Assembly (NCBI GenBank): GCA_905331475.1
Contig: CAJNYU010003583.1
Coordinates: 62,001-126,000, forward strand
Origin: Rotaria socialis
Taxonomy: Eukaryota; Rotifera; Eurotatoria; Philodinida; Philodinidae
Reading direction: 5' to 3'
DNA length: 64,000 bases
Positions 11,332 to 22,440 of this stretch are shown piece after piece. The number at the start of each line of letters is the position of its first letter. The first letter of the stretch is position 1. The notes under the pieces are model-generated. The model saw nothing but the letters and a program-made list of their open reading frames with translations. It did not search any database and was not told where the DNA came from. The translations under genes were made by a program, and so were the position numbers.

Positions 11332-13495
11332 ATGCGTACTGCAGTAGGCATCGATTTCGGTACAAATTATTCAAGTATTGCTGCGTTCCACCATGGAAAA
11401 CTTCAAATCATTCCGAATAATGAAGGAAATCTTAAAACACCGTCTTATGTTGCATTCACTAATGATGAAATTTTAATTGGTGATACAGCTAAAAGTCAAG
11501 CAACTAGAAACCCATGTAATACTATATTTGCTTTTAAACGTCTTATTGGATGTAAATATGATGATCCAACAGTACAACATGATATGAATCTTTGGCCATT
11601 TAAAGTAACTAATGTAGACAAAAAACCTAAAATTCAAGTTCAGTATAAAAATGAAACGAAATTATTGACACCTGAAGAAATTTCTTCAATGGTCTTAACG
11701 AAAATGAAAGACATGGCGGAATCTTATCTTGGTATAAAAGTAACCGAAGTGGTTATATCCGTCCCAGCTTCCTATAATTATTCTCAATTTGAAGCAATAA
11801 AAAAGGCTGCTTCCATTGCTGGTCTTAATGTTTTACGCCTTACTAATGCAGCTACAGCAGCCGCTATTGCTTATGGTTTAGATAAAAAAGTATCAGCTGA
11901 ACAGAATGTGCTCGTTTTTGGCTTGGGCGGCGGTACTGTTAATGTATCAATTTTAACAATTGAAGAAGGAGTCTTCCACGTTAAATCGACAGCTGGTAAA
12001 AAGAATTATTTTTGTTTTGAATTCAATTATGAAAACTTTTAACATTATTTTTCAGGTGATAAACATTTGGGTGGCGAAGACCTTGATGATCGAATGGTTC
12101 AACATTTCATGCAAGAATTTAAAATAAAAAGTGGTAAAGATCTACAAGAAAATAAGCGTGCTATTCGACGATTACGTACTGCGTGTGAAAATGCTAAAGT
12201 ATATAATTGTTATTAATTTTATCCTTTTGAAAAGAATTATTTTCTATAGCATACATTATCCTCAGCATTAAAAGCAGCAATCGAACTCGATTCGTTACAT
12301 GAAGATATTGATTTTTATTCAACAATCAACCGTGCACTTTTTGAAAAACTTAATGCTGATTTATTCTGTTTAACACTTAAGCCTGTTGAGAAAGCTTTAT
12401 GTGATGCTAAAATGGATAAAACAGAAATTCATGAAATTATACTTGTCGGAGGTTCCACACGTATTCCAAAAGTACAACAACTTTTACAGGAGTTTTTCAA
12501 TGGTAAAGTACTTAAAAGATCAATTAATCCAGATGAAGCTGTTGTCTATGGTGCTGCTGTTCAAGCTGCCATTTTAACAGGTGATAAATCTGAAGATGTT
12601 AAAGATTTACTTTTACTTGATGTTGCACCACTCTCATTGGTAAGTCTATTAAGAGCAAATATTAATTCGATTTGACTAATACCTCTACTCTTTTTTTCTT
12701 TCTATAGGGTATTGAAACTACTGGTGGTGTTATGACAGCATTAATTACACGTAATACAACAATTCCAACGAAACAAACACAAACATTTACAACGTATTTG
12801 CATAATCAAGCAGGTGTATCAATTAAAGTTTACGAAGGCGAACACTCGATGATAAAAGATAATCATTTGTTAGGAAAATTTGAATTATCTAGAATTCCAC
12901 CAACATCACCTGGTGTACCAGAAATAGAAGTTACATTTGACATTGATGCAAATAGTATATTAACAGTTTCAGCTATAGACAAACTTTCTCGAAATGAAAA
13001 TAAAATAGTGATTACAGATGATACAGAATGCTTATCTGAGGATAAGTTTGAACCTCCTACGATTTTTTGTGATGAAAAGCATGAAAAAGAAAACAAAGCT
13101 CAGGTTGGATGTGCTGCTGCAAAGGTTTCACTTAAATCCTATTGTTTTAACATGAAAACAAAAATTAATGATAATAAATTGACAAATAAAATTAGTAGTT
13201 ATGAGAAGAAGAGAATATTCGATGCCATTGAAGATACATTGGCATGGGTAGAAAGCAATCAAGTAAGAATTATTTGACTTTTATTTTATTCATTTGATTG
13301 TTTCATTTGTTTTAGGAAGCTAAGAAAAGCCAGTTTGAATTTAAATTAAAAGAAATTAAACAAATATGTTCACCAATAATGACAAAACTATATTCAGCTG
13401 AAAATCATACTGGAGAAGCAACATCCGGTATGATCGATTTTCAAGCTTTACCCAGTCATGGGACATTTCTAAATCGTACTTACGTTAGCAATTAA
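11332..13495 (+). CDS. Divergent Hsp70-family protein with altered ATPase site
   Basis: Five exons: 11332-11995, 12056-12198, 12250-12639, 12708-13262 and 13316-13495, all with GT-AG introns of 51-68 bp, giving 643 residues. The nucleotide-binding domain covers residues 1 to about 380: GIDFGTNYS near 6-14, AFKRLIG near 67-73 with the ATPase lysine K69, VPASYN, and LVGGSTRIP. The substrate-binding domain follows ([18 protein letters not shown], then a beta sandwich and a helical lid). Compared with the family, [11 protein letters not shown] is [11 protein letters not shown] and FDLGGGTFDVS is [11 protein letters not shown]. In bovine Hsc70 numbering that is E175 to A, D199 to G and D206 to N, which removes most of the metal and catalytic carboxylates. 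There is no EEVD or KDEL tail, so it is neither the standard cytosolic nor the ER form. The frame and splice sites are clean, so it appears to be a maintained gene and probably a pseudo-ATPase. I saw no clear heat-shock element upstream. Confidence 0.92.
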
Positions 13496-14102
13496 GGATA
13501 TGCAGATTTTTCTTCATGTAGAATCTTTCATTTTTTCAGAGCATCTCCTAAACTTCACAATTCTCTCATGAACTGCTTGCTCTGGAGTTTAGAGGGTTTG
13601 ATAGCAGACAGATCTCGATTAGCAGCAGAGAAATTTTCATAGGCTGACCAATGTAACGCTAATATTAAATGTCGCTCAGTGACTTTTTCCATTGCCAAGA
13701 AACTGTGCGAAAAGGAAGGTGCATATCTGCTGTCCTCGATTGTTGAAAAGTGATTGTTAAGCAATGACCTTTGATCATGACAACTAAACTATGCAAGTGG
13801 GGGGGGGGGATAGGACCCGGAAAGCTAAAATTCAATGTTACACGTACTGTTTTCTTTTCTAAAACAAACTTACGTTTGAGATTTAAAAACCTACAGTTCT
13901 TAAGAAACGTTCTACGACACGATCGAACATAACGATAAGGGAAAATTTTTGTTTTTTCAATTTAAGCTATTTAGTTTGAATGAGGATTCATTTTGCTGTA
14001 CAGTTCCAAATTCTGTCATATTGCAAATCCAGTTATAACACCTCCAGGCATATTTTTATTGCAACTTGTAGACATTTTCAAGCTGCATCTAACCATATAA
14101 AA
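13496..14102. other. Intergenic, contains an 11-base G run
   Basis: The spacer between the Hsp70 relative and the ankyrin-ART gene. A homopolymer of G at about 13799-13809 is unusual in this AT-rich sequence. No gene recognised. Confidence 0.5.
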
Positions 14103-15227
14103 ATGAACGTTCGTTCAAACTACATAGGTTAAATCAAAATCAAAAGTCTTCCGCCTGACACGATTTTTGGTCTTCGCGTGGAACTTCTCTTAGCAAATTA
14201 ATCATTTATTATTTTAGATACTAGTCCATTTTATAAAGCGTGCCGACACAATGATATTAGTTCGGTTAAAAATTATTTGCAAACGATATCAGCAGAAGAA
14301 ATTAATCAAATAGAACCGAATGGATCTACTGCACTTCATGTAGCTGCATATCGTGGACACGAAGAAATAGTTGAACTATTATTATAAAAAGGTGCTTCTT
14401 ATACAGCAGTGAATAAATATAACTGTACTCCACTGGATGAAGCGAAAACTGATAAAATAAAGCAGATGATCCGTCGTCGTATAAATAAGGCTCGTTTTAT
14501 TAGTGATTCCATCGAATGGATCCTTTCGACAGACAATGCAGACTTTCAAGCCAACCAATATTGGATATTATTGGACAAATATGGACAAGATCCAAAATTT
14601 TATAAATTGATAGATTATATTAAAAAAAACTATCTTGAAAAAGAATTACAACATATTGAAGATATCAATACAATAAAAACATATTTTGATATGGCAATAA
14701 ACGAAAAAGATCCTGTTTATTTATTACAAGCATATACAGCTGAGACCGGTTTTTATTCTGCGCTCAATGTTCATCTGACACAATTAAGACTAGAAAATTT
14801 AACTGCTACCGAGAATCTTAGTCGAGCATATTATGTGGGAATAATTGCTCGTCATCCAAAATTCAAAACATTTTCGTATACTGGGAAAGTATTTCGTGGT
14901 ATGAATATTACTAATGATGATTTAGAACAATATAAAATTGGTACACGAATTTTAACTAAAACATTTTCGTCTTCTTCAAAACAATTAGATATTGCATTAG
15001 AATTTCTTGGTCGTAACAAAAATGCAGATGATCGATTAAGTACTCTATGCATATATGAAATACGTAATCAAAGAACCGCATTAGATATTCAAAATGTGTC
15101 ATTGTTTCAATATGAAGAAGAAGTTTTAATATTACCCTACACAGCATTTAAAATAATTGATATTCAAATGCATAAAGGCAAATTACCTAACGTAGAGATA
15201 AAACTAAAAGAATGTGAACCATGGTAA
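14103..15227 (+). pseudogene. Ankyrin-repeat plus ADP-ribosyltransferase gene, interrupted by one stop
   Basis: Likely exon 1 at 14103-14127 (ATG, eight codons plus one base), then a 90-bp GT-AG intron and exon 2 from 14218. Exon 2 opens with an ankyrin-type unit (FYKACRHNDI, then NGSTALHVAAYRGHEEIVELL) and runs into a second one (KGASYTAVNKYNCTPLDEA). Between them, at 14385-14387, is an in-frame TAA where a sense codon is expected; the frame is unbroken on both sides. The rest is a complete ART domain with VFRGM (arginine), TKTFSSSSK (serine block) and YEEEVLILP (glutamate turn). The catalytic triad is therefore intact and the only lesion seen is the stop. It may be a recent pseudogene, a stop allele, or a downstream product from another start. 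Exon 1 is a reasonable guess only. The gene sits about 0.6 kb after the Hsp70 relative on the same strand. Confidence 0.78.
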
Positions 15228-15281
15228 TTCTGAATAATGTCCCATACTTCGAGTTTTTAATTATATCTTCTCTTATAATAC

Positions 15282-15291
15282 AATAAATAAA
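15282..15291 (+). terminator. Polyadenylation signal after the ankyrin-ART gene
   Basis: AATAAATAAA about 55 bp beyond the stop codon. Confidence 0.5.
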
Positions 15292-15566
15292 GAGCCGTTA
15301 GCTCAATCACTGTGGAATTACAATGTGAAACACGATGAAACACCGTTTCTGGAACCCGTTTACTGCAGTTTGTGACTCTTTGTAGCTTTTCTACCATCAT
15401 CTATAATGGTATATGACGCCTTTCGGTGGTAGTCTGTATTATATAATGTATGCAGTCTCTAGAAATCATCACAGGCCGTGACAGAGATGTTAATTAATTA
15501 GTTAATTCCTTCGCTACGGTCTGTGAGCGGCGGGTCCAAATTTTTACCCTAAATACTTCAACACTT

Positions 15567-15652
15567 CTTTTAGATGGGTGTGGGTGTCAGTTTGTGAGTG
15601 TGTATGTGAGTATAGGTAACATGAATACTCACACCTCATACCCTAAAAGATA
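15567..15652. repeat. G-rich hairpin element (GGGTGTGGGTGT type)
   Basis: The left arm, with TGGGTGTGGGTGT and GTGAGTAT, can pair with the right arm ATACTCACACCTCATACCC around a short loop. The outer ends CTTTTAG and CTAAAAG also pair. A single G-rich tract of the same type recurs at 15866-15876. It is one of several such hairpins in the window. Confidence 0.55.
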
Positions 15653-16009
15653 AGGGTTGCCAATAAATACAAAAGTACATCTACGACAAAGCATCATTTT
15701 AATTTACATAATCTTACATCATTTAAATGCACAAAGTTATAAGTCATTGCATCTTCATGGACAATAGTAAATTGTGTTTCTGAGTGTATCTTTATAACTT
15801 ATGCCGTTCGCCTTCATTAAAAAAATCTCACGTATTCGAACGAATGTCAGGTACCCTAGAGAGTGATGTGGGTGTGAGTACTTGCAAAAAATAGTTATTA
15901 ATATGCATCTCCAAGATAGTGTTGAGCAGTTTTCAAAAATCTGGTATAGATATATTTCTGATCGAAGTATAGTTATATGTTTGATAGTTATTGTACGCAG
16001 ACTAGTTCA
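15653..16009. other. Intergenic between converging genes
   Basis: The 3' ends of the ankyrin-ART gene and the RIG-I-like gene face each other here. Apart from the GATGTGGGTGTGAG tract near 15864-15877 nothing is recognised. Confidence 0.5.
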
Positions 16010-18622
16010 CTACTGTTGATCAGGCGCTACATTAATCGACATGAGTGGTTCCAATTCAGGTATTTTAAATGTAATTTCAGTCCATTTATTGACCATTGAA
16101 ACTTTACAATCGCCATCTGGATCTTTCAAAGTAAATTTCAATTTTTTACATGCAAGTGCACATATTTCTCTAATATCTGGTCGATCAGTATATTGCTGAA
16201 CTCCACCTATGTCCTCACGACATTTTCTATTTCCACATCGAACTTTTCCTTAGAAGAGAAACAGAAGAAATTTTAAACTCAAATCGATCGTAATGTTTTC
16301 TTTTTACCATTCACTTGTATTTCTTTGTACATTTTTGCTGGAGAATACAATTCGATTTCTACATGTTCAGCAAGTTGTTGCTGTTGAACAAAATAACTAT
16401 TATTTCGTTTACGTATCCATGAAATTTCACCTAAATAGTAATCGCATGCGCGACATGAAACTTTGCCATCTATGTCCTCTGAATCTTGTAACGTAGACTG
16501 GAATCTTTTTTTCAAATCAGCTGCGGCACGCCATTCATCAATAATTCTATTCTGAAAAGAAATAGAAATTACTGAAAGCAGTCCGCTTTAAAAATATTTC
16601 ACTAACCTGCACTTTTTGCAGATTGAGTTTCAAGTCATGGGATGATATTTGTTGCCACCTGTTAAGCGCTTCTAACATTTCTTTTTCTTTCAAACGATTT
16701 GTCATCTCTTTGACATGATTTTTTGAACCTATTTAAATGACACCATAAAAGGTATTTTTCATAATTGAAGTATACCTTCGTCAACAACTAAAAAGCAAGA
16801 ACTTTTTTCTGCTCGCGCTCGTCCTCTTGATTGAACTGTGCCAATTTCATTTGAAACAAATTCATAGCGTATGATAAAAGAACATTCCGGTACATCCAAA
16901 CCCTCTTGTACAATATCTGTAGCAATCAGCACATTTGACAATCCTAGAGATTCATTATTTGATGATCAAGATTATTCAAACAATAAAAAGAAACCTTTTC
17001 GAAAGTTTTCCAATGCTTCGTCCTGTTCACTCAGACTATTCTGATAGTCAACACCATTTTGGCCGACAAGCCAATAAGGTTGTATAATGTTCTATTTAAA
17101 TATTTTATTTTAACTGTAAACAATCGATTTACCTTAGAATCTTGACGTTCATTGAAATAATCAAACAAAAGCTTCGCGTAAAGTGTACGTGAAACTAAAA
17201 TTAGCCCTGAAAGCAAAATTTTTCTAGTTATGCTACATTCTAAAATGAATAAAATTTTACCTCTCGCATCGTCTCTTTGTTTAATAAGTCGTTGTAATAA
17301 ATCAGTCAAAAAATCAAGCTTGGGGTTTGTTAAATAATATTGACTTTCTTTCAGTTGTTCGACAATGCTATTCATTGTTTGTATACAATAATCATGAACT
17401 TCAGTTTCAATGGCCATTGGTGTTTCTTTTTTACTATAAAAGTTGAATAAAAGCATCCTATCATAGTTTGTTGATAGTGAAAGATATACTTGTAAAATAG
17501 ATCAATTTTATTGATGATATCATTGATTATTGATTTCAATGGTAAATCAGTTAATGCGTCGAGTCTTTTGACAAACATAATCATGTATTTTATCAATATG
17601 ACGTTTGTGAAATTGTTCTGCTTCTCTGCATCCTTTTTGTTTTCAACTAAATTTTGTTCATCGGTAAATTTATCAATAGTTGGAGAACATTGCGATCCTA
17701 TGTATTCTAATAAAGATTTGATCGTTGCACCTAATTTTTTTAAATGCTGATCAAATGACATTGATTGAACAGTGAGAATTTGATCATCTATTGGCATATG
17801 TATTTTTTTACTTAATTCTTCTATATGTTCTGCATTTTTTATAGTTACAACATTATTGCAATTGAGTGTTGCACATAATTCATAAAGCTTGTTGAGCGCA
17901 TTATGCTGACGCTTTTGCGAATTTGATAACTCTTCAAATACTAGTTCTGGACGCGTTAGTTTGGTTCCACACGATGCAGTGAGACCAATTATTTTCGGCT
18001 GATGCTCCAATGGATGATAAACTAGATATTGTTCCATTATTTTCGAATAAGGATGATTTCCAATACAATGATGACATTCATCAAATATTAACAAATCAAC
18101 TTGGTTTAAAAAAATTGTTTTATCGACTAAGCAATTCAAAAACTTTTGTGGTGTACAAACAATTACATGACTATATTGAACAAATTCATGAACTGACGAA
18201 TCATCATCACAAGGCATAACGCGAAGGTCGCCAACATCATGTATAGCTGCAACTTGTTGATCACGAATGGACCGATTAGGAATAAAGAAAAATGTTAAAA
18301 ACTGTTTATTTTCTTCTTTTTGTTTCTTCATGTAATAATATTTTATTAAAAGTGCCGCTATGTATGTTTTTCCCGCACCTGTTCGCAAGCTAACAAGCGA
18401 GTTTCCACTGTTTATGACAGATTGAACAAGTTCAATTTGAAAAGCAAAAGGTTGGCGTTGAATGTTCAATTGTGAGAGATAGTTATTAGACCATATTGGA
18501 CTTTTCTCGAAGGGTTCCAAATCTAAATTTGTATAGTCTTGAATTTCCTTAATAGGCGAATTGAGACCTGTTGTAATAATTTCGTATGTAAATTGTTTTG
18601 GAATGACTGGTGGAGATGCCAT
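16010..18622 (-). CDS. RIG-I-like receptor without CARDs (LGP2-like RNA helicase)
   Basis: Eight exons on the minus strand: 18622-17490, 17433-17261, 17206-17133, 17091-16995, 16943-16776, 16728-16607, 16551-16308 and 16248-16010. Introns are 41-59 bp, GT-AG, and the joined length is 750 codons with no internal stop. The DExH helicase comes first: RTGAGKT (80-86), DECHHC (181-186), TAS (motif III, 215-217), NVLIATDIVQEGLDVPEC (motif V) and QSRGRARA (motif VI, about 530-537). The long linker and insert after residue 250 fit the pincer and Hel2i regions of RIG-I-like proteins. The C-terminal part carries four cysteines, C622-x2-C625 and C675-x4-C680, with almost the spacing of the zinc site in the RIG-I regulatory domain. 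No CARD, PAZ or RNase III domain is present, so it resembles LGP2 rather than RIG-I, MDA5 or Dicer. Expected role: binding viral or self double-stranded RNA in the cytoplasm. The start could also be at 18661, 13 codons earlier. Confidence 0.9.
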
Positions 18623-19494
18623 ATAGTCTTTTAAAGAAAAATTGAATATTACGTACAACAATAGTATATATCATCATCGATAATAAAAATAGATGTTGAG
18701 TACAGCAAAAATGGACAAAAACTCAGAACCTTTATATCGATTATATGACTCCTATAGATTTATGAAGCACTTTAGTGTGATCCAAAATGTGCTACTTAAT
18801 AAATCTGCTAGAATTTTAAAAAATTGCAATACTTATAGTGCCACTCTCGTTTGAAATAGAAACAAATATTAATGATTAAAATATTGTTACCTTCATGTGT
18901 GCGCTTCATATTTGTCTTCTTAGATTAAGTAAATAAACCTGTGGGTATTTTTTAAGGGACTCCAATGAGTTAAAGGAAAATATGGATATCAATGTAGAGG
19001 TACATGAAATCATGTCATGACACATAGACTAGCACGAAAAGCTAGCTGCAAAAATGCTCTTAAATTTGAGGTTTACAACAGTAAATGAATCATCTCGCTT
19101 CCATTTGATTCCGTGCATCACACTACACGAGCGTACAAGCATAATATGTGACCTACATTTAGAGGTGATGCATGTAGGTGGTTGATTTTATACGTGAGTG
19201 AGGTTGCTAATCATTTAGGTGAAGGTGTGGGTGAGAGTCAAGAGAAGCCACAGCCTTCAGACCCATACCCTTCACCATGTCGAAGAGATTTTTGAGGGGC
19301 GTCGAATGTTATATTGTAAATCTTGTTTTCGTTAGATTTTGAAGAAATTAGAGTAATTTTACTGATATACAACTTTACACCCACATTAATAGTTAACGTT
19401 TTTAATAGTAATAGGTGGATGATAGTATCACGTTTTTTCTATCAGAATGACAGTTTTACTGTTGATTTATTTTATTCGCATTTCAAAATACTGA
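18623..19494. other. Intergenic; contains a G-rich hairpin at about 19218-19278
   Basis: No gene seen. The tract AGGTGAAGGTGTGGGTG near 19218 pairs imperfectly with CCCATACCCTTCACC near 19263-19277, making a hairpin of the same kind as at 15567. Confidence 0.5.
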
Positions 19495-20192
19495 TTAGAG
19501 CTCGCCAGCGAAAATAATATAATGAACGGTTTGAAATGGAGGCATATTGGAAATTGGATATCCAGTACCAACTGATGTCGTTCGGCCTGAAATCGAATTT
19601 ACATGATTTTTTGCTGTATCAACACTGATACCTGTATGACCTATCGGTATAGCATGAACATGTGGACTGTCTACTTTAACTGTATAATCATTATGATGTT
19701 TCAGCTGCAGCAGTGAATCACCATGTCTCCAACTTGTTGATATACTTGTTGCTGCTTGTGTATGACCTCCGTGGTTATGTCCAGGATCAGTGATTGTATG
19801 CGAATGAGCACCGACAGTAGAAGTGACTATAATGAACCAACGCCATGATTGCGGCTTGGAAGTTGGTCGATTTTTAATTGGTACGTTGCTTGTCCTCCAA
19901 CTAGACCAAGATTGATGGCTCCACCGGCACGCATACGGGATGAATCGACTCCAACAGGTACTCGGCCGCGAAAATCTGGTAACATAAATGTTGTTTCGTT
20001 ACCAGTGGCACCGTATAAATTTTCAATTATATCGCATAGACGAGAGCAAGTGATGCGTGAGATTTGAGAGCCATCACAGATCAGCCAGAAGGTTGTTGAA
20101 GCTGTTAAACGACCTCCGAACAGTCGAATTTCTCCTACCATAATTGGTGGTAAAGTTGCATTCGTGACTGTAAGCCCTTTTTGTGTACTCAA
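19495..20192 (-). pseudogene. Phage tail-collar domain protein, frameshifted
   Basis: The minus strand from 20192 encodes GEIRLFGG, WLICDGSQISR, LYGATGN and FMLPDFRGRVPVGVD, the hallmark of the phage tail-collar (microcystin-dependent MdpB-like) domain. The frame stops at TAG 19829-19827 just after NHGVGSL. Coding continues in another frame immediately after: GAHSHTITDPGHNHGGHT, many His-Gly pairs, then NMPPFQTVHYIIFAGEL and TAA at 19497-19495. A one- or two-base indel near 19828 explains the break. The collar region usually follows this order in one polypeptide. There is no in-frame ATG at the 5' end before a TAG near 20207, so either M175-equivalent codons later or a lost exon supplied the start. 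Such genes are bacterial or phage in origin, and bdelloids are known to carry foreign genes; the transfer itself is inferred. Confidence 0.8.
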
Positions 20193-20746
20193 AAAGTGAG
20201 TACACTAGAATCGGTCAGTGTGTCCGGCTGTAGGCACGATAACTTGCGAAAGGAGAGTCAGACCGTGATGAAATTTTCCACACAGTTCAATCACATGAAT
20301 ATCTCGGTCGAGTTCGAAGATGAGAAGAATCCCTCAAGAAATGGTTGAGTTATCGAAAAAATTGTCATTTTTGACCAGGCCATCCCTGAGGACGGGTACA
20401 GGGATTTTTTTCAAAAAACAAATTTTTCTCAGAATTATTCACAACATATATAAATCGACTCAGTTTTTAACGCTGATTTCGAATCTGAGATTAGTTTTGA
20501 ACTAAACCGTAGCTTTCTAACGAAACTTCGCCTGAAAAACGTCTCAAAATGCACAAAAACTGCATCCAGAAATCAAATTGCCTAGTTTCTCATGATAATT
20601 TTGGTGTTCAGACATTCTAGAATGATTCATATGTTCCATGCACTTTTTGCAGTACACATAACTTTCGGATGAAATCCGAAGTTTCCACATTTTTTGTTTG
20701 TACTAACGGTGCGAATGATTGCACCGTTTGCTTTATCTGCCACAAA
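20193..20746. other. Intergenic with short palindrome
   Basis: Begins with the palindrome GTGTACTCAAAAAGTGAGTACAC (about 20183-20205), which overlaps the 5' edge of the tail-collar frame and could be a mobile-element end. No matching second end was found. No gene recognised. Confidence 0.4.
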
Positions 20747-21202
20747 CTATTTGGCAATGATACCTATTTGAAGATAATCTGTTACGTCTGTAATTTTATA
20801 ACCGTACAGCGATTTGGGCACCCATTTTTCACCGGTCCATTCACTTTCAATTTTTTCTTTCGCAGGCAGATCTTGAACATCTTTCGATGAATAAGTGTCT
20901 TTTTTGATGTTCGACAAAACATTCAACGATGAACTTGATGATAAACCTGATCCTTGAATACTTCCTCCGATACCAAACATCGAGAAGCCTCCTCCTACGC
21001 TGGCTGATGTTGACGAGGCCTGAGCATTTTTTTGGTCCAAATTGAAGAATGTATCCGTGTATTTGCTGTGTTCAGTGGCTGTCTTATTGAAGATAAATAG
21101 TTTATTGATGGTGTTTGTAATCTTCTCTGGATTGAAATCGTTCGACGACCCAACTTGCTCATAAAATTTCAGATCTAACTTTACTTCTTTTGTACTGGTC
21201 AT
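20747..21202 (-). CDS. Unrecognised protein, probable second half of a secreted protein gene
   Basis: 151 residues from an ATG at 21202 to TAG at 20747. The sequence is Lys-rich at the start (MTSTKEVKLDLKFYEQVG), has a Gly/Ser-rich centre (VGGGFSMFGIGGSIQGSG, then a Ser run) and ends in a short hydrophobic piece. It lies 36 bp after, and in the same reading frame as, the frame ending at 21239. Two stop codons separate them, and I find no good splice donor that would remove both. It may be the 3' exon of the same gene, a separate gene, or the tail of a disrupted one. No family recognised. Confidence 0.5.
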   Translation of the reverse strand: MTSTKEVKLDLKFYEQVGSSNDFNPEKITNTINKLFIFNKTATEHSKYTDTFFNLDQKNAQASSTSASVGGGFSMFGIGGSIQGSGLSSSSSLNVLSNIKKDTYSSKDVQDLPAKEKIESEWTGEKWVPKSLYGYKITDVTDYLQIGIIAK

Positions 21203-21238
21203 GGCTAATATTGTGTAATAAAAAGAAATAGAAAGCTA

Positions 21239-22174
21239 TTAAAAGTGATTCTTATTTTTATCTTGCTCCATCAAAGACGAAAATTGATCTCCGAGACTAG
21301 TGGTCAACATTGACATATTGGCATTTTCATTTTCCATGTAAATCATTTTTCTGACGTTAGTCAAATATCTGCCGACGAAAGCAAAAGTCTGTTGTCGATG
21401 AATGTACTGTGCATTAGTATTACCACCATCGGCCACTGTTTTGCTCAAGACGCTTCTCAATTGATCACTGCTGATCGATACTAAATTCATTGACACTTGT
21501 TTAAAGTCAACAAAATAGAATGATACGTCAATTTCATATTCGTCTTCGATAATTTTCTTTAAGATTTCCTCTGCAATCTCTTGTGATGAACAACGAAATC
21601 GGAATATCATTGTCAGCTGATTCAGATGTATGGCTTTATAGGGATGAACACCCTCCACAGGTAAATTCGCTCCTCGAACGATATAGGCCATAAGTGAATC
21701 GATCATTAACGGTGCCACATCCCAAAAGCGTGCATACTGAGATACGGTTGAATCAAATTTCTTCGTGATCGAATTTCTTACCAATTCTTCCACTTCTTTA
21801 CTGCTCAACATGAGTCTTATTCGAATTCCTGTTCTGAAAACGAAAACCCATGAGTCTGATTGATCATTCGATACAACGGGCATCATGATAGGCACAAAGT
21901 AGAAGACCCAGTTTTGAGGAGTTTGACGAAATTCATTTTCGTTTGAGATAGCACTGTAAACGTAAATTTGACTCCTGTGCTAATTGACAATAGTAAGAAT
22001 TTGACTACTGACAACTACCGTGGCCAAACTTGGATTACTTCTTCCGGATGGTCGATTCTCTGAACTTTTTGTCGGCTTTGATTCTAGATTTGTACTGTTC
22101 TTGCGGCTCTTTATAGAAACAGAGTGGCTATTAACGATGAGTAGGATTAGAACTATCAGCTGTAGAGTGATCAT
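21239..22174 (-). CDS. Uncharacterised secreted protein
   Basis: Starts at the ATG at 22174, the best start because it opens a signal peptide (MITLQLIVLILLIVNSHS). Two exons are proposed, 22174-22019 and 21979-21239, with a 39-bp GT-AG intron that removes an in-frame TAG at 21982-21980. Both exons are in the same frame, so without splicing the TAG would end the protein after 64 codons. The mature part begins Ser/Asn/Lys-rich, then has a compact domain with VAPLMIDSLMAYIVRGANLP, VHPYKA, FRFRCSS and VSFYFVDFKQ, and ends at TAA 21239. The domain reminds me of conserved secreted proteins of unknown function in other invertebrates, but I cannot name the family. Confidence 0.6.
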
Positions 22175-22440
22175 TGCTTGTTTCAATGTTTCTTGGACGA
22201 AGATGAATGAAAGCAATAAATATTTATTCTAATGTGCATTATTACTCTTCAACGAATTTTAATATGCTGATCATCGATTGAATAAATAGCCAAACTTGCA
22301 ATGCTTTTATATTCGATCATCAAATATTCGTCGACTTTAATTGATTCGATTGAAATATATTTTTCCAGGTCGATTATGCTAAGCAACAATGAGATTATGC
22401 AGATGCCTCTCATGTTTGCGTATTTCACAAGAAAAAAATT

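Noticed and set aside
16010..18622. Dicer as the identity of the helicase gene
   Set aside because: No PAZ or RNase III domain follows; instead a four-cysteine zinc site of RIG-I spacing ends the protein.
20183..20205. Palindrome GTGTACTCAAAAAGTGAGTACAC as a transposon end
   Set aside because: No second end or duplication was found within reach.
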